Source: Streptomyces sp. Ru62 (lineage in GTDB: Bacteria; Actinomycetota; Actinomycetes; Streptomycetales; Streptomycetaceae). Taken from it: a stretch of DNA of 45,673 bases. The translations under genes and the position numbers were made by a program. Location: assembly GCF_002920615.1 (NCBI RefSeq), contig NZ_PQSU01000052.1, forward strand, positions 1-45,673, in the 5' to 3' direction. Below are positions 23,831-31,529 of this stretch, piece after piece; position 1 is the first letter of the stretch, and each line of letters starts with the position of its first letter. The notes below the pieces were generated by a model. That model ran no database searches. It saw only the letters and a program-made list of their open reading frames with translations, and had not been told where the DNA came from.

Positions 23831-24763
23831 ATGACGTCGATCGTGGCAGTCTCCAGCGCCCTCCCCGACACCATCCCGATCGCCCGGTTCCACCGCGAAC
23901 TCGGGCTGACGGACGTCCAGTTGCGGCGCTACCAGCGCTTCTACGGGCTGTCGGACGTGTGCCGCGACCCGGAGGCCGACGAGACGCGGCTGCTGCTGCG
24001 CGCCGTGGCCAAACTCGCGGAGCTGCGCGGGCAGGAGGAGCGGGTCAGGTACGTGCTCCAGGCCCGCACCATGCCCGCCCCGCTGCCGTACCCGCTGACC
24101 TCGCTCGGCCCGGTCCAGGACGAACTGGGGCTGCGCCACGCCACCGCGTTCGTCGTCTCCCAGCACGCCTGCGCCTCCGGCCTGCTCGCCGTCGACCTGG
24201 CCGGCACCCTGCTCGCCGCCGACCCCGACCCGGACGCCCTCGCCCTCGTCCTGACCGGGGAGAAGGCCGGCACCGGCCACAACCAGTCCATCCCCGACGT
24301 CACCGTCATGGGCGAGGGCACCGCCGCGCTGCTGATCAGCGCCGACCGCACCGGGCGCAACCGGATGCTCGGCTACGCCGCCCGCACCCACAGCCGGTTC
24401 GGCACCGAGTTCATCATGGGCGCCGAGGCCGCCGCCGACTTCCAGGACCGGTACGGGCCCGGCCTGTGCGAGGTCATCGCGGCGGCCCTGGAGGAGGCCG
24501 GCTGCACCCTCGACGAGCTGGCCCTCGTCCTGCCGCACAACGTCAACCGGCTGTCCTGGATCGGCGTGTGCCGCACCCTCGGACTGCCCCTGGAGCGGGT
24601 CTTCCTCGACCTGGTGCCGCACACCGGGCACTGCTTCTGCGCCGATCCCTTCATCAACCTGCAGAGAGCCACCGAGGTCGGCCGGCTGCGTCCCGGCGAC
24701 CGCTATCTGATGACCAGTGTCGGCCTGGGCGCGACCTTCGCCGCCATGGTCTTCGAGCACTGA
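23831..24763 (+). CDS. KAS III-like condensing enzyme / acyltransferase
   Basis: Thiolase-fold protein of 310 residues, first gene of the cluster operon. The active-site cysteine is Cys114 in VSQHACASGLLA and the histidine is His236 in LPHNVNR. The third FabH residue, Asn in GNTSAAS, is replaced: the aligned segment reads HTGHCFCADPF, with His267 at that place. Such a Cys-His enzyme without the Asn is seen in KAS III relatives that do unusual condensations or acyl transfers, such as PqsC and CerJ (from memory). A Cys-less homologue four genes downstream may be its partner. Expected substrate is the acyl group on the cluster ACP. The start ATG 23831 lies right after the SARP-type promoter. Confidence 0.85.
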   Translation: MTSIVAVSSALPDTIPIARFHRELGLTDVQLRRYQRFYGLSDVCRDPEADETRLLLRAVAKLAELRGQEERVRYVLQARTMPAPLPYPLTSLGPVQDELGLRHATAFVVSQHACASGLLAVDLAGTLLAADPDPDALALVLTGEKAGTGHNQSIPDVTVMGEGTAALLISADRTGRNRMLGYAARTHSRFGTEFIMGAEAAADFQDRYGPGLCEVIAAALEEAGCTLDELALVLPHNVNRLSWIGVCRTLGLPLERVFLDLVPHTGHCFCADPFINLQRATEVGRLRPGDRYLMTSVGLGATFAAMVFEH

Positions 24764-24841
24764 GCCCGCGAGCCCGCGCCGAACCCGGTGCGCCCGCGGC
24801 CCCGCCGGCCGCCGCGCACCCGAGAGATTCAAGAGGTCGAC

Positions 24842-26242
24842 ATGCAATCACCGTCCCCCGGTTTCACCGGCCGGCTCAAGCGCGCCGTCACCGGTGACGC
24901 GGGCACCCCGCTGGTGTTCTTCGGCAACTTCGAGGTGGAGAACCAGTGGGCCCTGGGCGAGCCCGCCCTGCCCCGGGTCGCCGCGCACGCGGGCAGCGCC
25001 GTCGTCAACCGCATGGACGAGTTCGCGCTGCTGCTCGGCGGCAAGGACGACCACGTGGTGCTGAAGACCGCCGTGGAGGACGGTTACCGCGCCTACCTGG
25101 AGGGGCTCGGCCTCGCCCTGCCCACCGTGCACGTGGTCGCCGGGCAGGAACCCCGGCGCACGGTCAGCGAGGACACCCTCGCCGACCCGGACCTGCTGCG
25201 CACCCTGACCGCGCTCGCCGCCGACGGCGCCCGGCTGACCGCCCACGGCATCTCCACGGTGGAGGAGGAGCTGTCCGAGCGGACCGGGCTGCGGCTCGCG
25301 GCCCCGCCCGCCGGCCGCTGCAAGCACGTCAACAGCAAGGTCTACAGCCGCCGGCTCGCCGACGAGCTGGGCATCCGGCAGGCGCGCGGCTGGGCCTGCG
25401 AGACCCTGGAGGAGCTGGCGGCGGCGGTCGCCGCGGCCGGCGAACTGCTCGCCGCCGGGCACCGGGTCGTGGTCAAGGACGCGTTCGGGGTGTCCGGCAA
25501 GGGCATCGTCGTGGTCGACAACGAGCGGACGCTGGCGCGGCTGCACCGCATGGCCGCCGCCCAGGCCGAGCGCACGGCACGGGCCGCCGGCACCGCCGTG
25601 CGCACCGCGCTGGTCATCGAGGAGTGGGTGGCCAAGCGGGCCGACCTCAACTACCAGTTCACCGTGGACCGCGACGGCGGTGTGCACTTCGACTTCGTCA
25701 AGGAACTGCTCACCGAGGGCGGGGTCCACAAGGGCCACCGCATGCCCGCGCGGCTCACCGGGCCGCAGGTGGCGCAGATCCGCGAGACCGCCCACCGGCT
25801 GGGCGAACGCCTTGCCGCGGACGGCTACTTCGGGGTCGTCGGCGTCGACGCGATGGTCGACCCGGACGAGGGCCTCTACCCCGTGGTGGAGATCAACGCC
25901 CGGAACAACATGTCCACCTACCAGGCCGTGGTGCACGAGGTCCTGGCCGGACCCGACGACATCGCCGTCGCCCGCCACTTCACCGTGCGCCCGCACCGCC
26001 AGCTGCCCTTCGAAGAACTGCGCGAGCTGCTCGGACCGACGCTGCTCACCGAGCCCGGCGCACACCCGCACGGCCTGTTCGTCAACAACTACGCCACCGT
26101 CAACGCCGCGGCCGCCGACGCCGGCGGGAACGGCTTCGAGGGACGGCTGTACGGCGTGCTCCTCGCCTCCTCCGACACGGAGATCCAGGCCCTCGACACG
26201 GACATCACCCGCCGCCTCGCGGCCCTGACGGAACGGAGCTGA
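24842..26242 (+). CDS. ATP-grasp amino acid ligase (BtrJ/PGM1-like)
   Basis: Ligase of 466 residues that should activate a carboxylate as acyl phosphate and join it to an amine or carrier thiol. An N-terminal pre-ATP-grasp segment (PLVFFGNFEVENQWALG) precedes the ATP-grasp core. Lysines binding ATP are in VVVKDAFGVSGKG (about residues 209-221), and the metal ligands lie in YPVVEINARNN (Glu350, Asn352). Next to a BtrK-like decarboxylase and a BtrI-like ACP, the best model is BtrJ of butirosin synthesis, which loads glutamate on the ACP. The substrate here is not predictable from sequence. ATG 24842 has AGAGG 6 nt upstream. The decarboxylase gene follows 2 bp after its stop. Confidence 0.82.
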   Translation: MQSPSPGFTGRLKRAVTGDAGTPLVFFGNFEVENQWALGEPALPRVAAHAGSAVVNRMDEFALLLGGKDDHVVLKTAVEDGYRAYLEGLGLALPTVHVVAGQEPRRTVSEDTLADPDLLRTLTALAADGARLTAHGISTVEEELSERTGLRLAAPPAGRCKHVNSKVYSRRLADELGIRQARGWACETLEELAAAVAAAGELLAAGHRVVVKDAFGVSGKGIVVVDNERTLARLHRMAAAQAERTARAAGTAVRTALVIEEWVAKRADLNYQFTVDRDGGVHFDFVKELLTEGGVHKGHRMPARLTGPQVAQIRETAHRLGERLAADGYFGVVGVDAMVDPDEGLYPVVEINARNNMSTYQAVVHEVLAGPDDIAVARHFTVRPHRQLPFEELRELLGPTLLTEPGAHPHGLFVNNYATVNAAAADAGGNGFEGRLYGVLLASSDTEIQALDTDITRRLAALTERS

Positions 26243-26244
26243 CC

Positions 26245-27528
26245 ATGAGCGACGCCTTCGAGGTGCAGGGCCTGAGCGTCAGCCGGCTCGCCGAGGAGTT
26301 CGGCACCCCGCTGTACGTGTACGACGGTGAGGAGATCACCGGCCGCTTCCGGGACCTGCGCACGCGCCTGCACCCCGCCCTGGAGGTCTTCTACTCCCTG
26401 AAGGCCAACCCCAACATCTCCGTGTGCGCCCTGCTGCACCGCAGCGGCGCCCGCGCCGAGGTGTCCTCGCTCACCGAGCTGGTCACCGCCCGGCGCGCAG
26501 GGGTGGACCCGCACGACATCATCTTCCTCGGCCCCGGCAAGAGCGCCGCCGAGCTGGCCGCCTGCCTGGACGCGGACATCCACGCCATCGTCTGCGAGAA
26601 CCTGGACGAACTCGCGCTCCTCGACCGGGCGGCCCGCGAGCGGGGTGTCACCGCGCGGGTGATGCTGCGCGTCAACCCGGCCTTCTCCGTGAAGGGTTCG
26701 GGCCTGACGATGGGCGGCAAACCCCGCCAGTTCGGCATGGACGAGGAGCAGCTGCTCGCCGCCGGCCCCGGCCTCGCCGCCCGGTACGACGCCGTACGCC
26801 TCATGGGCGTCCAGGCGTACCTGGGCACACGCATCCTCGGCGAGGACATCGTCGTGGACAACACCCGGCGCATCCTCGACCTCGCCGAGCGGCTCGCGGA
26901 GCGGATCGGCTTCCCGCTGGAGACCGTCGACATCGGCGGCGGCCTCGGCATCGCCTACTTCGACAACGAGAAGGACCTGGACGTCGCCGAGCTGACCACC
27001 CGGCTCAACCCGGTCGTGGAGGCCTTCCGCACCCGGCACCCCGACACCCGCATGATCATGGAGCTGGGCCGGTTCCTGGTCGCCGCGTCCGGCACCTACG
27101 TCACCCGGGTCCGCTACACGAAGACCTCGATGGGCGAGAACTTCGCGGTCACCGACGGCGGCACCAACCACCACATGGCGGCGGTCGGCATCGGCTCGTA
27201 CGTCAAGCGCAACTTCCCGATGGCCGCGCTGGAACGGCTGGACGAGCAGCCCACCGAGCCGTGGAACATCACCGGGCCGCTGTGCACCCCGAACGACGTC
27301 ATCGGCAAGAAGGTGCCGATGCCGCCGCTGCGCGCCGGCGACCTGGTCGGCGTGCAGCGCTCCGGCGCCTACGGCCCGACCGCCTCGCCGGTGCACTTCC
27401 TCAGCCACGGCTACCCGGCCGAGGTCCTCGTCCTGGACGGGACCGCCCACCTGATCCGGGAACGCGACGACAGCGAGGCGATGCTCGCCCGCCAGCGGCT
27501 GTACGACGCCGGTCCCGGTGCCCACTGA
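26245..27528 (+). CDS. BtrK-like PLP-dependent aminoacyl-ACP decarboxylase
   Basis: Fold-type III PLP decarboxylase (DapDC/ODC family) of 427 residues. The PLP lysine is Lys53 in FYSLKANPN, the phosphate loop is DIGGGLG (229-235), the EPGR-like motif is MELGR, and Cys347 is in GPLCTPND followed by GAYGPTASPVHFL. The segments MGGKPRQFGMDE and GPLCTPxD, with SPVHFLSHG, match BtrK of butirosin as I remember it, rather than LysA. BtrK decarboxylates glutamyl-S-ACP to 4-aminobutyryl-S-ACP. With an ACP gene immediately downstream and an ATP-grasp ligase upstream, the same carrier-bound reaction is likely here. A free-amino-acid decarboxylase is the alternative. Confidence 0.85.
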   Translation: MSDAFEVQGLSVSRLAEEFGTPLYVYDGEEITGRFRDLRTRLHPALEVFYSLKANPNISVCALLHRSGARAEVSSLTELVTARRAGVDPHDIIFLGPGKSAAELAACLDADIHAIVCENLDELALLDRAARERGVTARVMLRVNPAFSVKGSGLTMGGKPRQFGMDEEQLLAAGPGLAARYDAVRLMGVQAYLGTRILGEDIVVDNTRRILDLAERLAERIGFPLETVDIGGGLGIAYFDNEKDLDVAELTTRLNPVVEAFRTRHPDTRMIMELGRFLVAASGTYVTRVRYTKTSMGENFAVTDGGTNHHMAAVGIGSYVKRNFPMAALERLDEQPTEPWNITGPLCTPNDVIGKKVPMPPLRAGDLVGVQRSGAYGPTASPVHFLSHGYPAEVLVLDGTAHLIRERDDSEAMLARQRLYDAGPGAH

Positions 27529-27555
27529 ACTCCCCACCACCACAAGGAGAACGAC

Positions 27556-27825
27556 ATGACCGAGAACACCCTCACCGAGCGCGGCCGCTACCTGGACGCC
27601 GTCCGGCAGGGCCTGACCGAGGTGCTGAACAAGGACGTCACCGGGGCCGAGGAGGGCGTCCGGCTCTTCGACGAGCTGGGCCTGGACTCCAGCAGCGCGC
27701 TCGAACTGCTCATCACCATCGAGGAGATCCTCGACACGCAGTTCGACGCCGAGGAACTGGAGATGACGCACTTCGAGACGGTCGGTTCGCTCGCCGACTT
27801 CGTGGCGGCGGAAGCGGGCGCCTGA
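27556..27825 (+). CDS. acyl carrier protein (BtrI-like)
   Basis: Carrier protein of 89 residues. The phosphopantetheine serine is Ser45 in DELGLDSSSALELL, at the start of helix 2; acidic residues flank it as usual. It stands between the decarboxylase and the Cys-less KAS-like gene, which makes it the probable platform for loading, decarboxylation, oxidation and transfer of one amino-acyl unit. The start ATG 27556 has AAGGAG 7 nt upstream. The Sfp-type transferase at the end of the operon can activate it. Confidence 0.92.
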   Translation: MTENTLTERGRYLDAVRQGLTEVLNKDVTGAEEGVRLFDELGLDSSSALELLITIEEILDTQFDAEELEMTHFETVGSLADFVAAEAGA

Positions 27826-27827
27826 GC

Positions 27828-28706
27828 ATGTTCCGCGCGACCGCGCCGGTACGGCCCGCGGCCCCGGCGGCCGGCGCCGTGGGCGGTGTGCCCCGGCTGC
27901 TGCGGGCCGGCCGGCACACGCCGGCCGGGCCCGGCACGCCGTACGTCCCGGCCGCCGACCGGGAGGAGTTCTTCCGGCAGCTCGGCGCCCCGCACGGGGT
28001 GCCGTTCGACCGCGCCGGGTTCGCCGCCGCTCCCCGCCGCACCTCCGTGGAGCTGGCCCGGGGCGCGCTCGCCGCACTGGGTCCGCTGTCCGCCGAGGAG
28101 GCACCCGAGGTGGCCGTGGTGGCCTCGGCCGCCCCCGACTTCGAGCACGCCGAGCTGGTCGGGTCCTGTGTGCAGGGCATGCTGCCCGGCGAGCCGCTGA
28201 CGTTCGGCGTGTCCGACCAGGGCATGCTGGCACCCTTCAGCGCGCTGCGGGTGGCGCTGGAGTACGCCCGGCGCCTCGGCTCGCGGCGGCTGCTGGTGCT
28301 GGCCGTCGACCAGAGCAGCCAGCCGTTCGCCCTGCCGGCGGAGCATCCCGCGGCGGTCCGCGTGGACGTGGCGGTGGCGCTGCTCTTCGAGTGGGGCGGC
28401 GGCGCGGACCCGGTGCACGGCACGGGGCAGCGGCCCTGGCCGGCGCCCGGGCCCGCGGTGCCGTGGGACGCGGAGCTGCCGCTGGTGGCGGGCGCCGGGG
28501 TGCGCACCGCCGTGCCCGGGGTGTGGCCCTGGGCGACCTGGGCCGGCACCGGGCAGCCGGCCACGGCGGTGTGGTCGGCGCTGGCCGGCCTCGCGGGTGG
28601 CGGCCCGGCCCGGGTGGTCGTGGCCGAGCACGATCCGCAACGCGCGGTGCTGGCGCACTGCACGCTCGACCTCGGGATGCCGGGGCGGACGACGACGGGG
28701 GAGTGA
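27828..28706 (+). CDS. catalytically degenerate KAS-like protein (no active-site Cys)
   Basis: Protein of 292 residues with a thiolase-fold core. The segment TFGVSDQGMLAPFSALRVALEYARRLGS aligns with the nucleophile region of the KAS III protein in this operon, but the cysteine is replaced (Met133 in my alignment). No clear HisxxAsn motif is present in the shortened C-terminal half. It is therefore unlikely to condense on its own. A pairing like PqsB with PqsC, in which a Cys-less subunit completes a heterodimeric FabH-like enzyme, fits the gene content; chain-length-factor is another analogy. The ATG lies 2 bp after the ACP stop. An independent acyl-hydrolase or binding role cannot be ruled out. 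Confidence 0.72.
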   Translation: MFRATAPVRPAAPAAGAVGGVPRLLRAGRHTPAGPGTPYVPAADREEFFRQLGAPHGVPFDRAGFAAAPRRTSVELARGALAALGPLSAEEAPEVAVVASAAPDFEHAELVGSCVQGMLPGEPLTFGVSDQGMLAPFSALRVALEYARRLGSRRLLVLAVDQSSQPFALPAEHPAAVRVDVAVALLFEWGGGADPVHGTGQRPWPAPGPAVPWDAELPLVAGAGVRTAVPGVWPWATWAGTGQPATAVWSALAGLAGGGPARVVVAEHDPQRAVLAHCTLDLGMPGRTTTGE

Positions 28707-28713
28707 GACGACG

Positions 28714-29427
28714 ATGACGGTTCCGCCCGAGGTGCGGGAGCACGGCGAGCAGGCCCGGACGAGCGCGCGCACGGACGGCCTGGTCCCCGCGCTGACCCTG
28801 CTGGTCCGCGCCCTGTCCCCGAAGGCGCCGCCCCGGGGCCCGCGCGGCCACGCGGTCCTGCCGAAGGAACTCCTGGAGGAGTTCGCGGCGGAGGAGGCGG
28901 CCACGCGTGAGGCACCCGGTGCGCCTGGCACGGAGGGTGTGGAGGACGCCGGCCCGCTCCCGGGGCTGGCCGTGCTGCGCCCCGTGCCCGGAGAGACTTC
29001 CGAACCCGCCCCGCCCGCGTGGGGATGGGCCCTGGCCTGGCTGCGGCTCGGCATGTCCGAACGGCTGCGGGACGCCTGCCTGGCCCACCTGGCGGCGCGG
29101 CAGAGCGAGGGCACCTCGCTGCTGTTGCAGCAGATGGTGAAGGGCACGCTCGCCGACGTCCTGCTGGAACACCTGGAGATCGAGGGCGTTCTCGACGACC
29201 TCAGCACCGGCCGGGCCGGACCCCTCGGACCGCTGTGGCCCGCCGACGACGAGCGGCACCTCGCCGGTCTCCAGGAGCAGATCACCCGGGTCGACCGCGC
29301 GCTGCTGCGGCTGCTCGGCGCCCACGGCTTCACCACCGAGGGCCCGGGCGCAGCCGCCCACGCCTCCGAACTGCTCGCCGACGCCTACGGCACGGCCGGA
29401 CCCGGCACCGCACGGGAGGACGCGTGA
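28714..29427 (+). CDS. protein resembling only the C-terminal domain of acyl-CoA dehydrogenases
   Basis: Protein of 237 residues. The first 95 are Pro/Glu/Ala-rich. From about residue 105 the pattern matches the helical C-terminal domain of acyl-CoA dehydrogenases: RLGMSERLRDACLAHLAARQ, then LLQQMVKGTLADVLLEHLE (compare the LQxxQxKLADMxxxLExAR helix), then DRALLRLLGAHGFTTEG (compare the QxxGGxGYxxE turn). The N-terminal and FAD-cradling beta domains are absent, and the catalytic EGT motif is not conserved (ADAYGTAGPG). It overlaps the full dehydrogenase gene by 4 bp (GTGA), which argues for a subunit or partner role. The match is by eye. The ATG at 28714 was preferred over an upstream in-frame ATG inside the previous gene. 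Confidence 0.6.
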   Translation: MTVPPEVREHGEQARTSARTDGLVPALTLLVRALSPKAPPRGPRGHAVLPKELLEEFAAEEAATREAPGAPGTEGVEDAGPLPGLAVLRPVPGETSEPAPPAWGWALAWLRLGMSERLRDACLAHLAARQSEGTSLLLQQMVKGTLADVLLEHLEIEGVLDDLSTGRAGPLGPLWPADDERHLAGLQEQITRVDRALLRLLGAHGFTTEGPGAAAHASELLADAYGTAGPGTAREDA

Positions 29428-30584
29428 TCAGCCTGCCCGCCTCGCTGGCCACGGCACACCGGGAGGTGAGCCGGTGGGCCGACGACCTCCGGCAGGGCGC
29501 CCTGGAGCTGGACCGGGACCCGGACGCCATCCACCGCCACCTGGACCTGCCCGCCGTACGGTTCCTCGCCGGCCATCAGGTGCCGGCCGACTGGGACCGG
29601 GAGAGCGCGGCCCCCGGAAGCGGGCCCGCGCACGGACTGGCCACCCTGGAGCGGGTGCTGGTGAGCGAGGAACTCGCCCGCGGCGACGCCGGGATGATGC
29701 TGGCGTCGCCGGGTGCGTCGATGTGCGGGGTGCTGCTCGGCGTGCTGGGCTCCCCCGAGCAGCGCGTGTGGGTCCACGGCCGGCTCGCCGAGCGGCCCCG
29801 CTGGACCTGCTTCGCGCTGACCGAGCCCGAACGCGGCTCGGCCATCGGTGAGATGGCGAGCACCCTCACCCCGGTGGGCGACGGCTCGTACGTCCTGGAC
29901 GGCGAGAAGCGCTACGTCGGCAACGCCGCCCGCGCCGACCTGGGCGCCGTCTTCGCCCGGGTCGCGGGCACCGAGCGGCTGGGCGTGCTGGCGGTGCTGG
30001 TCGACACCTCCGACCCCGGTTTCCACGCCGAGCCGCTGCCCACGGTCGGGCTGCGCGGCGCCCAGCTCACCCGGATCCGGCTCGACGGGGTGCGGGTGCC
30101 GGCCGAGCGGGTGCTGGGCACGCATCTGCCGCCGACCCGGCGCGGCATGTGGAGCATCGTGCACGTCTTCAACCGGCTCCGGCCGAGCGTCGCCGCCATC
30201 GCCCTGGGCATCGCGCGGGCCGCCCACGACTACGTCGGCGAGCACCGGCAGTCGTTGCGCGGCCCGGAGCGGGAGGCGTACGAGGAGCTGGGCCGGCGGA
30301 TCGACGCGGCGCGGTCGCTGACCTACCGGGCGGCCCTCGCGGTGGACCGCAGGCCCGCCGCCGGCCATCTGGCGTCGGCGGCGAAGGCCAGGGCCTGCGA
30401 GGTCGCCGAGGAGGTGACGCTGCGCGCCCTGGGCTTCTTCGGCCCCGGTGCCCGCATCGACCATCCGCTGCTCGACAAATGGGCCCGGGACGCCCGGGGC
30501 GTGGAGTTCATGGAAGGCACCCGGAACATCCAGAAACTCAACCTGTTCCAGGGGCTCCACACCGGAAAGGTGGGCCGGAACTGA
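29424..30584 (+). CDS. acyl-CoA dehydrogenase family protein, probable acyl-ACP desaturating enzyme
   Basis: Flavoenzyme of 386 residues with all three dehydrogenase domains. In the N-terminal helical domain LERVLVSEELARGDAGMM is visible. The FAD-contacting strand is CFALTEPERGSAIG, where the usual GSD is GSA. The C-terminal domain ends with DARGVEFMEGTRNIQKLN, with the catalytic-base Glu of EGT kept. In such clusters these enzymes oxidise a carrier-bound acyl chain to the alpha,beta-unsaturated form; here the likely substrate is the amino-acyl-ACP made by the upstream genes. GTG 29424 overlaps the previous stop and has GGAGGA 3 nt upstream, so that start is well supported. Confidence 0.88.
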   Translation: MISLPASLATAHREVSRWADDLRQGALELDRDPDAIHRHLDLPAVRFLAGHQVPADWDRESAAPGSGPAHGLATLERVLVSEELARGDAGMMLASPGASMCGVLLGVLGSPEQRVWVHGRLAERPRWTCFALTEPERGSAIGEMASTLTPVGDGSYVLDGEKRYVGNAARADLGAVFARVAGTERLGVLAVLVDTSDPGFHAEPLPTVGLRGAQLTRIRLDGVRVPAERVLGTHLPPTRRGMWSIVHVFNRLRPSVAAIALGIARAAHDYVGEHRQSLRGPEREAYEELGRRIDAARSLTYRAALAVDRRPAAGHLASAAKARACEVAEEVTLRALGFFGPGARIDHPLLDKWARDARGVEFMEGTRNIQKLNLFQGLHTGKVGRN

Positions 30585-30586
30585 CC

Positions 30587-31369
30587 ATGCCGGAACTGAC
30601 GAACCCGGAACCGGCCCGGGGCACACCAGCACCGGCACCCGTGCCCGATGCCGACGAGGTGGAGATCTGGCGTATTCCGCTGGACTCGTGGCCGGATCCG
30701 GAAGGATATCCGCCGGAACTCGACGACATCCTGGACGACGCCGAGAAGGAACGCGCGCGGAGGGGCACGGAACCGGGAATGCGGCGGCGTTTCGTCATCG
30801 CGCACGCCGCCTCGCGGATCATCCTCGGGGAACGGCTCGGCCGGGCCCCGGAATCGGTGCGCCTCATCCGGGGCCGCTGGGGAAAACCGCGGCTCGCGCA
30901 GGACAACGGACCGCACTTCAGCCTGTCCCACTCCGGTGAACTGGCCCTGCTCGCCCTCGCCCCGCGGCCGGTGGGCGTCGACGTGGAACGGCCGCGTGCC
31001 GGACTGGACCCGGCGCGCCTGGCCGAGCGGTTCTTCCCGGCCGAGGAGAGCGCCTGGGTGGCGCGCGACGGCCGGAGCGCATTCACCCGGTTGTGGACGA
31101 GGAAAGAGGCGTGTGTCAAAGCGGCCGGCGGACGGCTCGCCCAGGGAATGGCGCTGCCCGTGGGGCGGTTCTCCGGGCAGGCCGCCGTCCGCGATCCCAC
31201 GGGAGGACTTCCCGGGACCTGGCGCGTGCAGGACGTACCGCTTACCGGCGCGTACGCGGGGGCCGTCGCCCTGCTCGGCGACGGCCCCTTTTCCGTGTCC
31301 CTGCGGATGTGGTATCACGTCCCGCCAGAACAATCCGGCTCCGTGTGGAACACGTTGGGTGTCAAGTAG
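30587..31369 (+). CDS. Sfp-type 4'-phosphopantetheinyl transferase
   Basis: Enzyme of 260 residues that attaches the phosphopantetheine arm of CoA to carrier domains, here the cluster ACP and the NRPS T domains. Magnesium ligands are in PVGVDVERP (Asp132, Glu134), the CoA-binding FSLSHSGELALLA precedes them, and the KEA motif is WTRKEACVKAAGG (Trp170, Lys173, Glu174). The N-terminal 25 residues are Pro/Ala-rich. The ATG lies 2 bp after the dehydrogenase stop, at the end of the tightly packed operon. A dedicated transferase in the cluster suggests independent activation of its carriers. Confidence 0.93.
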   Translation: MPELTNPEPARGTPAPAPVPDADEVEIWRIPLDSWPDPEGYPPELDDILDDAEKERARRGTEPGMRRRFVIAHAASRIILGERLGRAPESVRLIRGRWGKPRLAQDNGPHFSLSHSGELALLALAPRPVGVDVERPRAGLDPARLAERFFPAEESAWVARDGRSAFTRLWTRKEACVKAAGGRLAQGMALPVGRFSGQAAVRDPTGGLPGTWRVQDVPLTGAYAGAVALLGDGPFSVSLRMWYHVPPEQSGSVWNTLGVK

Positions 31370-31529
31370 AAGAAACTCCCCCCACATCGGAGTACTTGTA
31401 CCCGTGATCGCGCTCCGGGCCCTCACTAGTTTTCTGTTCGCGAGGAGCGCGCCCATGTACCGGCCGGTGCCGAAACCCCGGCCCGTTTCCCGTGATCCGG
31501 GTATTTCTTTCCAGGAGGGGAGAGCAGAC

